From an uncultured Lachnospiraceae bacterium (GTDB lineage: Bacteria; Bacillota; Clostridia; Lachnospirales; Lachnospiraceae), in NCBI GenBank assembly GCA_910578085.1, contig CAJTPM010000010.1:1-64000 (forward strand): a stretch of DNA of 64,000 nt, in the 5' to 3' direction. This document shows, piece after piece, positions 32,940 through 41,572 of this stretch. The notes under the pieces are model-generated. The model saw nothing but the letters and a program-made list of their open reading frames with translations. It searched no databases and was not told the origin of the DNA. Every line of letters begins with the position of its first letter. Position 1 is the stretch's first letter. A program made the translations under genes and the position numbers.

Positions 32940-35579
32940 ATGAAAGCATACGGCGTAAATGAACTGCGAAAAATGTTTCTGGAGTTTTTTGAGAGTAAAG
33001 GGCATCTGAAAATGAAAAGTTTTTCTCTGGTGCCCCACAATGATAACAGTCTGCTGTTGATCAATTCCGGCATGGCGCCCTTAAAGCCCTATTTTACCGG
33101 GCAGGAGATCCCACCCAGAAGAAGAGTGACGACCTGTCAGAAGTGTATCCGGACCGGAGATCTGGAGAATGTAGGAAAGACAGCGCGCCACGGCACCTTT
33201 TTTGAGATGCTGGGGAACTTTTCCTTCGGCGATTATTTTAAGCGGGAAGCTATCACATGGACCTGGGAATTTTTGACGGAGGTGGTGGGGCTGCCGGCGG
33301 ACAGGCTGTATCCTTCCATCTATGAAGAGGATGAGGAGGCTTTCGAGATCTGGAACAGGGAGATCGGTATCGCGCCGGAGAGGATCTTCCGGTTTGGCAA
33401 GGAGGATAATTTCTGGGAGCATGGTTCCGGCCCCTGCGGCCCCTGTTCAGAGGTTTATTATGACAGGGGAGAGAAATACGGCTGTGGGAAACCGGGCTGT
33501 ACGGTAGGCTGCGACTGCGATCGCTATATGGAAGTCTGGAACGATGTGTTCACCCAGTTTGACAATGACGGCAAGGGAAATTATTCTGAGCTGGAGCAGA
33601 AAAATATCGATACCGGCATGGGACTTGAGCGTCTGGCGGTGGTGGTACAGGACGTGGACTCCATCTTTGATGTGGATACGGTGCAGGCGCTGCGTAACAG
33701 GGTATGCGAGATTGCCGGAGTGTCTTACCATGAAAACGAGGATACGGATGTTTCCATCCGGATCATCACGGACCACATCCGTTCCGCAACTTTTATGATC
33801 TCCGACGGGATCATGCCTTCCAACGAGGGAAGAGGCTATGTGCTCAGGCGGATCATCCGCCGTGCGGCGCGTCAGGGAAGGAAGCTGGGGATACAGGGGA
33901 CTTTCCTGGCAGGGCTTTCGGAGGCGGTGATCGCGGGCTCCAAAGACGGATACCCGGAACTGGAAGAGAAGAAGGCATTTATTTTAAATGTGCTGACGCA
34001 GGAAGAAAATAAATTCAACAGCACCATCGATCAGGGCTTAAGCATCTTACAGGAGATGATGCAGGAACTGGAAAGAGAGAGGAAAAAGGAACTGGCGGGC
34101 GAGGATGCCTTCCGGCTTTATGATACCTTTGGCTTCCCCCTTGATCTGACGAAGGAGATCCTGGAGGAAAAGGGTTTTTCTGTGGCGGAAGAGGGCTTTC
34201 AGCGCTGCATGAAAGAGCAGAAGGAGAAAGCCAGAGGAGCCCGCAGGGAAACAAACTATATGGGCGCTGACGCCACGGTCTATGAATCCATAGATCCTTC
34301 TGTGACAACAGAGTTTGTGGGCTATGACAGGCTGGAATTCGAGTCTGAGATCACGGTGATGACAACGGAAAGTGAGATCGTGGACGCTCTGACGGACGGT
34401 GAAGTGGGAACGATCTTTGTGAAGGAGACACCCTTCTATGCGACCATGGGCGGCCAGGCGGGGGATCACGGCCTGATCACTACAGCGGAGGGAGAGTTTC
34501 GGGTAGAGGATACCGTAAAGCTTTTAGGCGGCAAAGTCGGCCATATCGGCAGAGTAGTAAAGGGCATGTTAAAAACCGGTGATGTGGTGACGCTGCACGT
34601 GGACGAAGCGCGCAGGATGAGTACCTGCAAAAACCACAGTGCGACGCATCTGCTGCAGAAGGCCCTCAGAGAAGTGCTGGGCGATCATGTGGAACAGGCC
34701 GGTTCCTACAACGATCCTGACAGGCTACGTTTTGATTTCAGCCATTTTTCCTCGATGACGGCGGAGGAGATCGCCAGAGTGGAGGCCCTTGTCAATGCAC
34801 AGATTCAGGCGAATGTGCCGGTGGTGACAAAGATCATGACCGTGGAAGAGGCGAAAAAGACCGGTGCGATGGCATTGTTTGGAGAAAAATACGGCGAGAC
34901 TGTCCGTGTGGTGGAGATGGGCGAATCCAAAGAGTTCTGCGGCGGTACCCATGTGCGGGATACCGGCGTGATTTCCGCGTTTAAGATTGTTTCCGAAAAC
35001 GGTGTGGCGGCAGGGATCCGCAGGATCGAGGCGCTGACCGGCGGCAATGTATTCGCTTATTATGCGGAGATGGAAGAGCGCTTAAATCAGGCGGCAAAAG
35101 TATTAAAGACGACGCCTGCGAATATCGTGGAAAAATGTCAGCATGTGATGGCGGACATGAAGGCGCTGCAGAGTGAAAATGAGTCCCTGAAGAGCAGGGC
35201 GGCAAAGGAAGCGCTGGGCGACGTGATGGATAGCGTGACGGAAATAAAAGGAGTGAAACTTCTGGCGGCCAGTGTGGCTGATGTGGATATGAACGGGCTG
35301 CGGGATCTGGGCGACCAGCTGAAGGAAAAGCTGGGAGAGGGCGTTGTAGTGCTTGCCTCGGCAAAAGAGGGTAAGGTAAACCTGATGGCCATGGCGACTG
35401 ACGTCGCCCTGCAGAAAGGCGCCCATGCCGGTAATCTGATCAAAGGGATCGCAGGCCTTGTGGGCGGCGGCGGCGGCGGCCGGCCGAATATGGCACAGGC
35501 AGGCGGGAAGAACCCGGAGGGGATTCCTGCGGCCATAGCGGAGGCAGCAAAGGTATTGGATGGCCAGCTGAAAGAGTAA
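32940..35579 (+). CDS. alaS: Alanyl-tRNA synthetase
   Basis: The 879-residue enzyme charges tRNA-Ala and edits mischarged Ser and Gly. The catalytic domain begins LRKMFLEFFESKGHL and has 'GTFFEMLGNFSFGDYFKREA'. The editing domain has the zinc residues HSATH (about 566) and CGGTH (about 666). The oligomerisation and DHHA1 tail ends with a glycine-rich linker 'GLVGGGGGGRPNMAQAGGK', typical of the family. Full length and no frameshift. It overlaps no neighbour: glyQS ends 28 bp before and the YesL-like gene begins 20 bp after. Confidence 0.97.
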   Translation: MKAYGVNELRKMFLEFFESKGHLKMKSFSLVPHNDNSLLLINSGMAPLKPYFTGQEIPPRRRVTTCQKCIRTGDLENVGKTARHGTFFEMLGNFSFGDYFKREAITWTWEFLTEVVGLPADRLYPSIYEEDEEAFEIWNREIGIAPERIFRFGKEDNFWEHGSGPCGPCSEVYYDRGEKYGCGKPGCTVGCDCDRYMEVWNDVFTQFDNDGKGNYSELEQKNIDTGMGLERLAVVVQDVDSIFDVDTVQALRNRVCEIAGVSYHENEDTDVSIRIITDHIRSATFMISDGIMPSNEGRGYVLRRIIRRAARQGRKLGIQGTFLAGLSEAVIAGSKDGYPELEEKKAFILNVLTQEENKFNSTIDQGLSILQEMMQELERERKKELAGEDAFRLYDTFGFPLDLTKEILEEKGFSVAEEGFQRCMKEQKEKARGARRETNYMGADATVYESIDPSVTTEFVGYDRLEFESEITVMTTESEIVDALTDGEVGTIFVKETPFYATMGGQAGDHGLITTAEGEFRVEDTVKLLGGKVGHIGRVVKGMLKTGDVVTLHVDEARRMSTCKNHSATHLLQKALREVLGDHVEQAGSYNDPDRLRFDFSHFSSMTAEEIARVEALVNAQIQANVPVVTKIMTVEEAKKTGAMALFGEKYGETVRVVEMGESKEFCGGTHVRDTGVISAFKIVSENGVAAGIRRIEALTGGNVFAYYAEMEERLNQAAKVLKTTPANIVEKCQHVMADMKALQSENESLKSRAAKEALGDVMDSVTEIKGVKLLAASVADVDMNGLRDLGDQLKEKLGEGVVVLASAKEGKVNLMAMATDVALQKGAHAGNLIKGIAGLVGGGGGGRPNMAQAGGKNPEGIPAAIAEAAKVLDGQLKE

Positions 35580-35599
35580 GGAAGAAACGGGAAAATACT

Positions 35600-36253
35600 A
35601 TGAATTTTAATTTGTTCGACAATCCGGTCGTGAACGGGATCGGCAGGATCGCGGATTTTGTGGTGTTAAATCTGCTGTGGGTGCTCTGCTCCATACCGAT
35701 TATTACGATAGGGGCATCCACGACAGCGCTTTACACAGTTATGTTAAAGATTGTGAAAAATGAAGAGGGTTACCTTGTCAAGGGATTTTTCAAGGCCTTC
35801 AGGGAAAACTTTAAGCAGAGCACGGTGATATGGCTTGTATTTCTGGCGCTGGGGATCGTACTCCTTGTGGATTTTTCCGCTTTGCGGCTGATGTCCGCAA
35901 ATGTGGCGGGGATCATGCAGATCCTGCTGATGCTTATGGGGGCGTTACTGATCAGCGGTTCGGTATATGCCTTCGGGCTCCAGGCCAGATTTGTAAATAC
36001 GGTGAAAAACACCCTGAAAAATGCGGCCATACTGGTGTTTGCGAAACTGCCGCATACGATTTTGATCGTGATCATTTCCATCGGTTCGGTGATCGCCACA
36101 TTTTATAATGAAATGACGCTGATCATCGGGTTTACGGTATGGCTGTTTGTGGGTGTGGCTATGGTGGCCTGGCTGAACTGCTATGTTCTGCGCAGTGTGT
36201 TCCGGAAACTGGAGGAGTTCCAGGGAGAACAGGAGGAGGATCAGGCAGAATAG
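35600..36253 (+). CDS. YesL-family (DUF624) membrane protein
   Basis: This 217-residue membrane protein has four to five hydrophobic segments (about 17-45, 75-95, 97-122, 150-170 and 172-190). The beginning, 'NLFDNPVVNGIGRIADFVVL' and then 'IPIITIGASTTALYTVMLK', is diagnostic of DUF624/YesL proteins. These often sit with sugar transporters or two-component systems, but their function is not known. It is the last gene after alaS and converges with rpsU, whose terminator lies 24 bp after its stop. Confidence 0.8.
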   Translation: MNFNLFDNPVVNGIGRIADFVVLNLLWVLCSIPIITIGASTTALYTVMLKIVKNEEGYLVKGFFKAFRENFKQSTVIWLVFLALGIVLLVDFSALRLMSANVAGIMQILLMLMGALLISGSVYAFGLQARFVNTVKNTLKNAAILVFAKLPHTILIVIISIGSVIATFYNEMTLIIGFTVWLFVGVAMVAWLNCYVLRSVFRKLEEFQGEQEEDQAE

Positions 36254-36276
36254 GGGAGCGGACGCTCCTGCGCATA

Positions 36277-36316
36277 GAAAAACTGCCGCAACATGGTTAC
36301 CATGTTTGCGGCAGTT
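36277..36316 (-). terminator. Rho-independent terminator of rpsU
   Basis: AACTGCCGCAACATGG (36281-36296) pairs with CCATGTTTGCGGCAGTT (36300-36316, one bulge). On the minus strand it is followed by TTTTT. It may also stop plus-strand read-through from the YesL-like gene. Confidence 0.85.
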
Positions 36317-36327
36317 CAGCATTTACA

Positions 36328-36504
36328 TTAGTTGTATTTCCGTTTTCTTGCAGCTTCGGATTTTTTCTTTCGCCTTACGCTGGGTTTCTCGTAATGCTCT
36401 CTTTTCCGAATCTCCTGCTGAATACCTGCCTTAGCGCAGCTTCTCTTGAAACGGCGTAATGCACTGTCCAAAGATTCATTTTCTTTTACGATAACATTAG
36501 ACAT
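36328..36504 (-). CDS. rpsU: 30S ribosomal protein S21
   Basis: This 58-residue basic protein lies on the minus strand. It starts [19 protein letters not shown] and ends in [13 protein letters not shown], the conserved pattern of S21. S21 sits near the anti-Shine-Dalgarno end of 16S rRNA and aids initiation. It has its own promoter (36613-36640, leader of about 100 bases) and terminator (36277-36316). The leader contains TTCAGTC and GACTGAA, which can pair just upstream of the ribosome site; whether S21 controls itself through this is untested. Confidence 0.95.
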   Translation of the reverse strand: MSNVIVKENESLDSALRRFKRSCAKAGIQQEIRKREHYEKPSVRRKKKSEAARKRKYN

Positions 36505-36612
36505 TAAATCACCCTGACCTCCCTTCAGTCCCTTCGGCTCTTACGACTGAATGGGTTATTCTTATATACACAACAGGCAGGTAGAAGTTCTCCTGTTCTA
36601 TATACATCAAAT

Positions 36613-36640
36613 ATTATAGCATAAATTTCCTGTTAGTCAA
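36613..36640 (-). promoter_or_regulatory. Promoter of rpsU
   Basis: TTGACT (36640-36635) and TATAAT (36618-36613) have a 16-bp spacer, on the minus strand. Confidence 0.75.
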
Positions 36641-36764
36641 CTATTTTTTTGTATGATTAGAATGTATTTAAGTCGATTTTTTGTCTGGCAGGCATTGCCG
36701 GGCGGCTCCAGGCGGTTCGTGAACTGCTTTTGTCGATACGAAGGTAAGATTTACCTGATACGCA

Positions 36765-36794
36765 TTGATTCTGAACAGGAAGCTATGTTAGAAT
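36765..36794 (+). promoter_or_regulatory. Promoter of xpt
   Basis: TTGATT (36765-36770) and TAGAAT (36789-36794) have an 18-bp spacer and lie about 70 bases before the xpt ATG. Confidence 0.5.
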
Positions 36795-36861
36795 AAAAAA
36801 CAGAACAGACCGGAGCTGGTCGACAAAGGAAAATTATGAAGAGACAGTGGGGAGAAAACGG

Positions 36862-37473
36862 ATGGAAATTTTAAAGGAACGGATTCGAAAAGAGGGGAAA
36901 ATCAAAGCGGGAAATGTTCTGAAAGTGGATAGTTTCCTGAATCACCAGATGGATATAGAATTGTTTTCAGAGATTGGAAAGGAATTTAAGAGACGTTTTG
37001 CAGATGCGGAGATAAATAAGATTTTAACCATAGAGGCTTCCGGTATCGGTATTTCCTGTGTGGCAGCGCAGAGTTTTCATGTGCCGGTGATATTTGCGAA
37101 AAAGACACAGACGAGGAATATCGCGGGAGATGTTTATACAACGAAAGTGCAATCTTATACGCATGGGCGGATCTATGATATTATTGTGGCGAAAGAATTT
37201 CTGGGTAAGGGTGATAAGGTTCTGGTGATTGACGATTTTCTGGCGAACGGAAAAGCCCTGGAAGGGTTGATCGCTTTGGTGGAAGAGGCAGGTGCTGATC
37301 TTGTCGGCGCCGGAATCGTAATTGAAAAGGGATTTCAGGCTGGCGGAGATACGCTGCGGGGCAAAGGAATCCGTATAGAGTCTCTGGCGATCGTGGAGAG
37401 TATGAATGAGGCGACAGGGCAGATCACATTCCGGGGTGATACGGTGGCGGACGGTATGGAGATACAGATATAA
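36862..37473 (+). CDS. xpt: Xanthine phosphoribosyltransferase
   Basis: This 203-residue enzyme makes XMP from xanthine and PRPP for purine salvage. The start at 36862 has GGGGAG seven bases upstream. The protein shows the flexible loop '[19 protein letters not shown]' and the PRPP motif '[16 protein letters not shown]' (about 125-140). The sequence '[20 protein letters not shown]' near residue 25 is typical of Xpt rather than adenine or hypoxanthine transferases. In Bacillus it is controlled by a guanine riboswitch; none is visible here. Confidence 0.9.
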   Translation: MEILKERIRKEGKIKAGNVLKVDSFLNHQMDIELFSEIGKEFKRRFADAEINKILTIEASGIGISCVAAQSFHVPVIFAKKTQTRNIAGDVYTTKVQSYTHGRIYDIIVAKEFLGKGDKVLVIDDFLANGKALEGLIALVEEAGADLVGAGIVIEKGFQAGGDTLRGKGIRIESLAIVESMNEATGQITFRGDTVADGMEIQI

Positions 37474-37515
37474 GGTCGCGCTGTTTAAATGGATTGGAAT
37501 CAGGAGGGACACCGG

Positions 37516-37736
37516 GTGAGTTCATTTGTGGAATTTAAGGATGTCGGCAAGATATATCACATGGGCGAGGTGGAAAATAAAACATGTGAACTTTTGTATT
37601 GAAAAGGGGGAGTTCTGTGTTGTGGTGGGTGCTTCCGGCGCGGGAAAACGACGATTTTGAATATTTTGGGCGGTATGGATACGCTTACTTCCGGGCCGGT
37701 GCTGTTAGACGGGGAAGATTTGAAGTCTATTGAATA
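37516..37736 (+). pseudogene. MacB/LolD-type ABC ATPase fragment
   Basis: A GTG at 37516 with AGGAGG upstream begins SSFVEFKDVGKIYHMGEVE, the usual start of MacB-type ATPases. The frame shifts before 'CIEKGEFCVVVGASGAGK' (Walker A). It shifts again right after the Walker lysine, where a base is missing from 'GGAAAACGACG', then runs 'TTILNILGGMDTLTSGPVLL' to a stop at 37736. The remaining two thirds of the protein and any permease partner are absent. At least two frameshifts and a large deletion make it non-functional. Confidence 0.85.
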
Positions 37737-37772
37737 AATGAACGTGTGAGAGGAAAGGAATGCGTGAGTTTC

Positions 37773-38852
37773 ATGAGAAAAGTGTGGAAATGGTCCGGGA
37801 TTTTTGCAGGGGTGCTTTTGGCGCTTTCTGTGGTTTATGTTATTTATGTATTTATTGCTTATGACAGACTTCCGGATAAGATGACGCTGCAGGTGGCTGA
37901 AAGCGGCGAAAACTCTGATTTCAAGAACAGCGATAAGTTTTCCGGGAAAAAATCCTATTCCATTATGACTTACAATATTGGATTCGGAGCCTATCAGCCG
38001 GACTACAGCTTTTTTATGGACGGCGGAAAGAATTCCTGGGGAAAAGACGAGGAGAGCGTGAAGGATGCAGTTTGTGGTGCAGGAGAGTTTGTCCGCAGTT
38101 TGGACCCTGATTTTGTGCTTTTACAGGAGGTAGACAGGGACGGCACACGCTCCTACCATATCGATGAGTTGGAACTGCTCAATGAGTTTGTCAGGGGATA
38201 TTATTATACATATGCCCAGAACTATGATTCCCCATTCTTATTTTACCCGCCCTGGGAACCCCATGGGGCCAATAAAGCAGGTCTTGTCAGTTATTCCAGA
38301 GGAGAGATCGCAGATGCTGTGCGCAGAAGTCTCCCAATATCAGAGTCCTTTTCCAAATTTGTAGATCTTGACAGATGCTACGCCATCTCACGGATTCCGG
38401 TAAAGGATGGAAAAATGCTCTGCCTTTACAATATGCATATGTCCGCATACGGGAGCAGCGATGAAATAAGAACTGGGCAGCTGTCCATGCTTTATGAGGA
38501 TATGGAGGCTGACTACAGTGCCGGAAACTATGTGATCTGCGGAGGAGATTTTAACCATAATCTGAGGACGGAAAATCAGGAAAATGCACCGGAGTGGGCA
38601 TATCTTTTCCCACGGGAAAGCCTGCCGGGAGGATTTAAAATGGCGATGGACGAGGCAGAAGATCCGGAAGATATTGCGCACGACAGTTGTCGGAATGCTG
38701 ATAAACCTTATGATGAGAAAACCACCTACACAGTAACTCTTGATGGTTTTATCATATCGGATAACGTGATCGTAAACAGTTACAGGCATCTGGACTGTGG
38801 CTATCAGTTTTCGGATCACGATCCGGTAGTGATGGAATTTACACTGGAATAA
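37773..38852 (+). CDS. Membrane-anchored endonuclease/exonuclease/phosphatase-fold protein
   Basis: From the ATG at 37773 the protein has 359 residues. An N-terminal membrane segment (about 5-28) suggests display outside the cell. The EEP-superfamily fold follows with 'MTYNIGFGAY' (metal site start), 'VLLQEVDRDGT' (Glu ligand), 'NMHMSAYGSSDE', 'ICGGDFNHN' (Asp-Asn) and the C-terminal 'SDHDPVVMEF' His-Asp. Such enzymes cleave phosphodiesters in nucleic acids, inositol phosphates or sphingolipids; the substrate here is unknown. It has weak linkage to its neighbours: a pseudogene lies just upstream and rplS, with its own promoter, follows. Confidence 0.8.
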   Translation: MRKVWKWSGIFAGVLLALSVVYVIYVFIAYDRLPDKMTLQVAESGENSDFKNSDKFSGKKSYSIMTYNIGFGAYQPDYSFFMDGGKNSWGKDEESVKDAVCGAGEFVRSLDPDFVLLQEVDRDGTRSYHIDELELLNEFVRGYYYTYAQNYDSPFLFYPPWEPHGANKAGLVSYSRGEIADAVRRSLPISESFSKFVDLDRCYAISRIPVKDGKMLCLYNMHMSAYGSSDEIRTGQLSMLYEDMEADYSAGNYVICGGDFNHNLRTENQENAPEWAYLFPRESLPGGFKMAMDEAEDPEDIAHDSCRNADKPYDEKTTYTVTLDGFIISDNVIVNSYRHLDCGYQFSDHDPVVMEFTLE

Positions 38853-38898
38853 ATAGAGATAAAAAAGAAACACAAAAGAAGACTTTTTCAATTTTTTC

Positions 38899-38927
38899 TT
38901 GCAAAGAATGACACCTTATGGTAAAAT
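38899..38927 (+). promoter_or_regulatory. Promoter of rplS
   Basis: TTGCAA (38899-38904) and TAAAAT (38922-38927) are 17 bp apart, placing the start of the leader near 38934. Confidence 0.7.
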
Positions 38928-38933
38928 ACTACC

Positions 38934-39006
38934 GTTGCAATAAAGAGATGGTCCTCTGTTACGCAGGTATTAAGAACATCCGATTCAATAAGGAGGCATG
39001 AAATAA
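38934..39006 (+). ncRNA. Candidate L19 ribosomal-protein leader
   Basis: The 73-base leader folds into GATG (38947-38950) with CATC (38977-38980) enclosing CCTCTG/CAGG (38953-38967). Firmicute rplS genes often carry a short autoregulatory L19 leader in this position. The match to that family was not tested. Confidence 0.45.
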
Positions 39007-39354
39007 ATGAATGATGTAATCAGAGAAATTGAGCAGGCGCAGTTAAAAGAGGCTGTAGATGAGTTTAACGTAGGTGATACGGTCAGAGTACACGGTAAGA
39101 TTAAAGAGGGAAACCGTGAAAGAGTACAGGTTTTTGAGGGAACTGTTATCAAGAGACAGAACGGTGGAAACCGTGAAACATTTACAGTTAGAAAATCTTC
39201 CGGCGGGATTGGCGTGGAAAAGACATGGCCGTTACATTCACCCAATGTAGTAAAGATTGAAGTGGTAAGAAGAGGTAAAGTGAGAAGAGCAAAACTCTTC
39301 TATCTGAGAAATCTTTCCGGCAAGAAGGCAAAAGTAAAAGAGGCTATGCGGTAA
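39007..39354 (+). CDS. rplS: 50S ribosomal protein L19
   Basis: This 115-residue r-protein sits at the subunit interface. '[20 protein letters not shown]' and '[20 protein letters not shown]' are conserved L19 sequence, and the tail [20 protein letters not shown] is typical. GGAGG lies upstream of the ATG. It is first in the run with lepB, rbgA and rnhB, but a terminator at 39398-39434 means downstream genes depend on read-through or an extra promoter. Confidence 0.97.
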   Translation: MNDVIREIEQAQLKEAVDEFNVGDTVRVHGKIKEGNRERVQVFEGTVIKRQNGGNRETFTVRKSSGGIGVEKTWPLHSPNVVKIEVVRRGKVRRAKLFYLRNLSGKKAKVKEAMR

Positions 39355-39397
39355 AATTATTTTTATCGGTGAAAATTCTGAAAATCGTATGATGCAG

Positions 39398-39434
39398 AGG
39401 AGAACTGTTACGGTTGTAATGGTTCTCCTTTTGT
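39398..39434 (+). terminator. Terminator after rplS
   Basis: AGGAGAAC (39398-39405) pairs with GTTCTCCT (39422-39429), then TTTTG. Confidence 0.7.
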
Positions 39435-39475
39435 TATATAATGTAATAGCCACAAAGGAAGATAGTGAGGAGATC

Positions 39476-40063
39476 ATGTCCAGAAAAAGTAATGGGCTTC
39501 ATTTTTATAAGAGACGAAAGACCATCAGTGTAGGATTATTAAAGGAGATTGGAAGCTGGGGTTTCTTTTTCGTGCTGGCGGTTTTGATAGCCTTTGTGTT
39601 TGTTTATTCCGTGGGTCTGAAGACCAGCGTGATTGGTGCTTCCATGGAGCCCTGCCTTTATAACGGGCAGAATGTTTTGATCAACAAGATAAATTACAGT
39701 TTTGGATCGCCTAAACGGGGCGATGTGATCGTATTTCTGCCCAATGGCAATGAAAATACCCATTATTATATTAAGCGTGTTATAGGCCTTCCAGGGGAGA
39801 CGGTCACAATAAGCGAAGGCAGGATCTATCTGAACGGCTATTTTTATGAAGAAGACGACAGTTACGATACGATTGAAGACGGAGGAATTGCGGAGAAAGG
39901 CATTACGCTGGGAGATGAGGAATATTTTGTGCTGGGGGACAACAGGAACAACAGTGAGGACAGCCGCTCTGCCAATGTGGGAGCCGTAAAGGAAGATACC
40001 ATTGCAGGGAAGGCATGGTTTAAGTTAGGCGACAGTATCGATATGATCGGATTTATAGAGTAA
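39476..40063 (+). CDS. lepB: Signal peptidase I (first copy)
   Basis: This 195-residue membrane peptidase cleaves signal peptides of exported proteins. The start at 39476 (GAGGAG six bases upstream) is preferred to an in-frame ATG at 39389 that lies in the terminator. One membrane segment spans about 20-45. The serine nucleophile is in GASMEP (about residue 56) and the general-base Lys in 'YYIKRVIGLPGE' (about 100). The box 'GDNRNNSEDSRSANVG' is also present. A second, similar gene lies at 40993, beyond rbgA, which suggests a tandem duplication. Confidence 0.92.
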   Translation: MSRKSNGLHFYKRRKTISVGLLKEIGSWGFFFVLAVLIAFVFVYSVGLKTSVIGASMEPCLYNGQNVLINKINYSFGSPKRGDVIVFLPNGNENTHYYIKRVIGLPGETVTISEGRIYLNGYFYEEDDSYDTIEDGGIAEKGITLGDEEYFVLGDNRNNSEDSRSANVGAVKEDTIAGKAWFKLGDSIDMIGFIE

Positions 40064-40127
40064 ATGTGCAAAAAAGACAGCGTGGGAGATGACGGTCAGG
40101 CAGTGGGACGCGGAAGTGAGGAAGTAT

Positions 40128-40976
40128 ATGAACTATCAATGGTATCCCGGGCATATGACAAAGGCTCGAAGGATGATGGAAGAAAATATAAAACTTGTTG
40201 ACCTTGTGATCGAGCTGGTGGATGCGAGGGTTCCTCTTGCCAGCAGAAATCCGGATATTGATGCCATGGGAAAAAATAAGGCAAGACTGATCCTGTTAAA
40301 TAAATCAGATCTGGCAGATGAGCCTGTCAATAAACTGTGGAAAGAGTATTTTGAAAAACAGGGAATGTATGTGCTGGAAGTCAACTCAAAGAGCGGGAGC
40401 GGCATAAAAGCGATCCATGGGCTTGTGAAAGAGGCCTGCAGAGAGAAGATAGAGAGAGACAGGAGGAGAGGCATATTAAACAGACCTGTCCGGGCTATGG
40501 TGGTTGGGATTCCCAATGTGGGAAAGTCAACTTTTATCAATTCCTTTGCAGGGAAAGCCTGTACAAAAACCGGGAACAGGCCGGGGGTGACAAAGGGAAA
40601 ACAGTGGATCCGGTTAAATAAGTCATTAGAGCTTCTGGATACGCCGGGGATCCTGTGGCCGAAGTTTGAGAGCCAGGAAGTGGGCCTGAAGTTAGCCTTA
40701 ATAGGTTCGATGAATGATAATATTAACTCTGTGGAGGAGATGACAGTCTCGCTGATCGGTATGCTGAGAGAGCGGTATGGCGGAGTGCTTGCAGAGCGTT
40801 ATGGCGTGGAAGAAGCGACAGAGGCTTATGATCTTTTAAAAGATATAGCAAAAATGCGCAGATGTATCCTGAAAGGGGAGGAGCCCGATATGAAAAAAGC
40901 GGCTTTTCTTGTGCTGGATGATTTCAGAAGCGGCAGGCTGGGAAGGATCTCATTGGAGATGCCTTGCATGGAATAG
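40128..40976 (+). CDS. rbgA: Ribosome biogenesis GTPase RbgA (YlqF)
   Basis: RbgA is the circularly permuted GTPase needed for late assembly of the 50S subunit. In 282 residues it begins 'MNYQWYPGHMTKARR' and shows the permuted order: G4 NKSD (about 58), then G1 GIPNVGKST (about 127), then G3 'DTPGILWP' (about 170). The C-terminal domain is complete. The ATG at 40128, with GTGAGGAAG upstream, is chosen over 40089. It sits between the two signal peptidase genes and before rnhB, as in Bacillus. Confidence 0.95.
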   Translation: MNYQWYPGHMTKARRMMEENIKLVDLVIELVDARVPLASRNPDIDAMGKNKARLILLNKSDLADEPVNKLWKEYFEKQGMYVLEVNSKSGSGIKAIHGLVKEACREKIERDRRRGILNRPVRAMVVGIPNVGKSTFINSFAGKACTKTGNRPGVTKGKQWIRLNKSLELLDTPGILWPKFESQEVGLKLALIGSMNDNINSVEEMTVSLIGMLRERYGGVLAERYGVEEATEAYDLLKDIAKMRRCILKGEEPDMKKAAFLVLDDFRSGRLGRISLEMPCME

Positions 40977-40992
40977 AGAAAAGAGGAATAAA

Positions 40993-41562
40993 ATGGGCAG
41001 GAAGAGTAAAAGAAATGAAATGAGAGGAAGCGTTGTAAAGGAGATTTTGAGTACCAGTATCTATCTGTTGATCGTGCTGGCCGTTACCTATCTGATTATC
41101 TACTATGTCGGACAGAGGACGGAAGTGGAGGGCAGTTCCATGGAGCCGACTTTGCAGGATGGGGACAATCTGATCGTGGATAAAATCTCCTACCGCTTTC
41201 ACGACCCGGAACGCTTTGATATCATTGTTTTTCCTTTTCAGTACGAAGAGGAAACCTATTATATCAAGCGGATCATCGGTATGCCGGGGGAGAGTGTGCG
41301 GATCGACTGGGATGGGAATATCTATATTGACGGAGAACTGCTGGCAGAGGGATATGGACTGGAGGTTATACAGGATCCGGGCAGAGCGGAAACGGAGATT
41401 TCGCTTGGCGAGGATGAATATTTTGTGCTGGGGGATAACCGGAATAACAGTACGGACGGCCGGGCAGAGCTGGTGGGGAATATACACAGGGATGATATTA
41501 TCGGCCGTGCCTGGGTGAGAATTTATCCCTTTGATAAATTTGGAAAGTTGCGGCATCAGTGA
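40993..41562 (+). CDS. lepB: Signal peptidase I (second copy)
   Basis: This 189-residue paralog of the 39476 gene has a membrane segment at about 20-40, the nucleophile in EGSSMEPTLQDGD (Ser near 49), the Lys in 'YYIKRIIGMPGE' (about 92) and the 'GDNRNNSTDGRAELVG' box. The start at 40993, with AGAGGAA upstream, follows rbgA by 16 bp. The two copies share the catalytic elements but differ in the N-terminal tail and the substrate-binding loop, so they may prefer different precursors. Confidence 0.92.
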   Translation: MGRKSKRNEMRGSVVKEILSTSIYLLIVLAVTYLIIYYVGQRTEVEGSSMEPTLQDGDNLIVDKISYRFHDPERFDIIVFPFQYEEETYYIKRIIGMPGESVRIDWDGNIYIDGELLAEGYGLEVIQDPGRAETEISLGEDEYFVLGDNRNNSTDGRAELVGNIHRDDIIGRAWVRIYPFDKFGKLRHQ

Positions 41563-41572
41563 GGAAGATGGT

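Larger units (their letters stand above)
36505..36861. other. Divergent intergenic region between rpsU and xpt
   Basis: It holds the rpsU leader and promoter on one side and the xpt promoter (36765-36794) on the other. No purine riboswitch was found. GGCGGTTCGTGAACTGCTTTTG near 36710-36731 (shown in part: GCGGTTCGTGAACTGC) can form a small hairpin of unknown use. Confidence 0.5.

Noticed and set aside
36660..36861. Guanine/xanthine riboswitch before xpt
   Set aside because: I looked for the conserved three-way-junction sequences of purine riboswitches and did not find them; only a promoter and a small hairpin are present.
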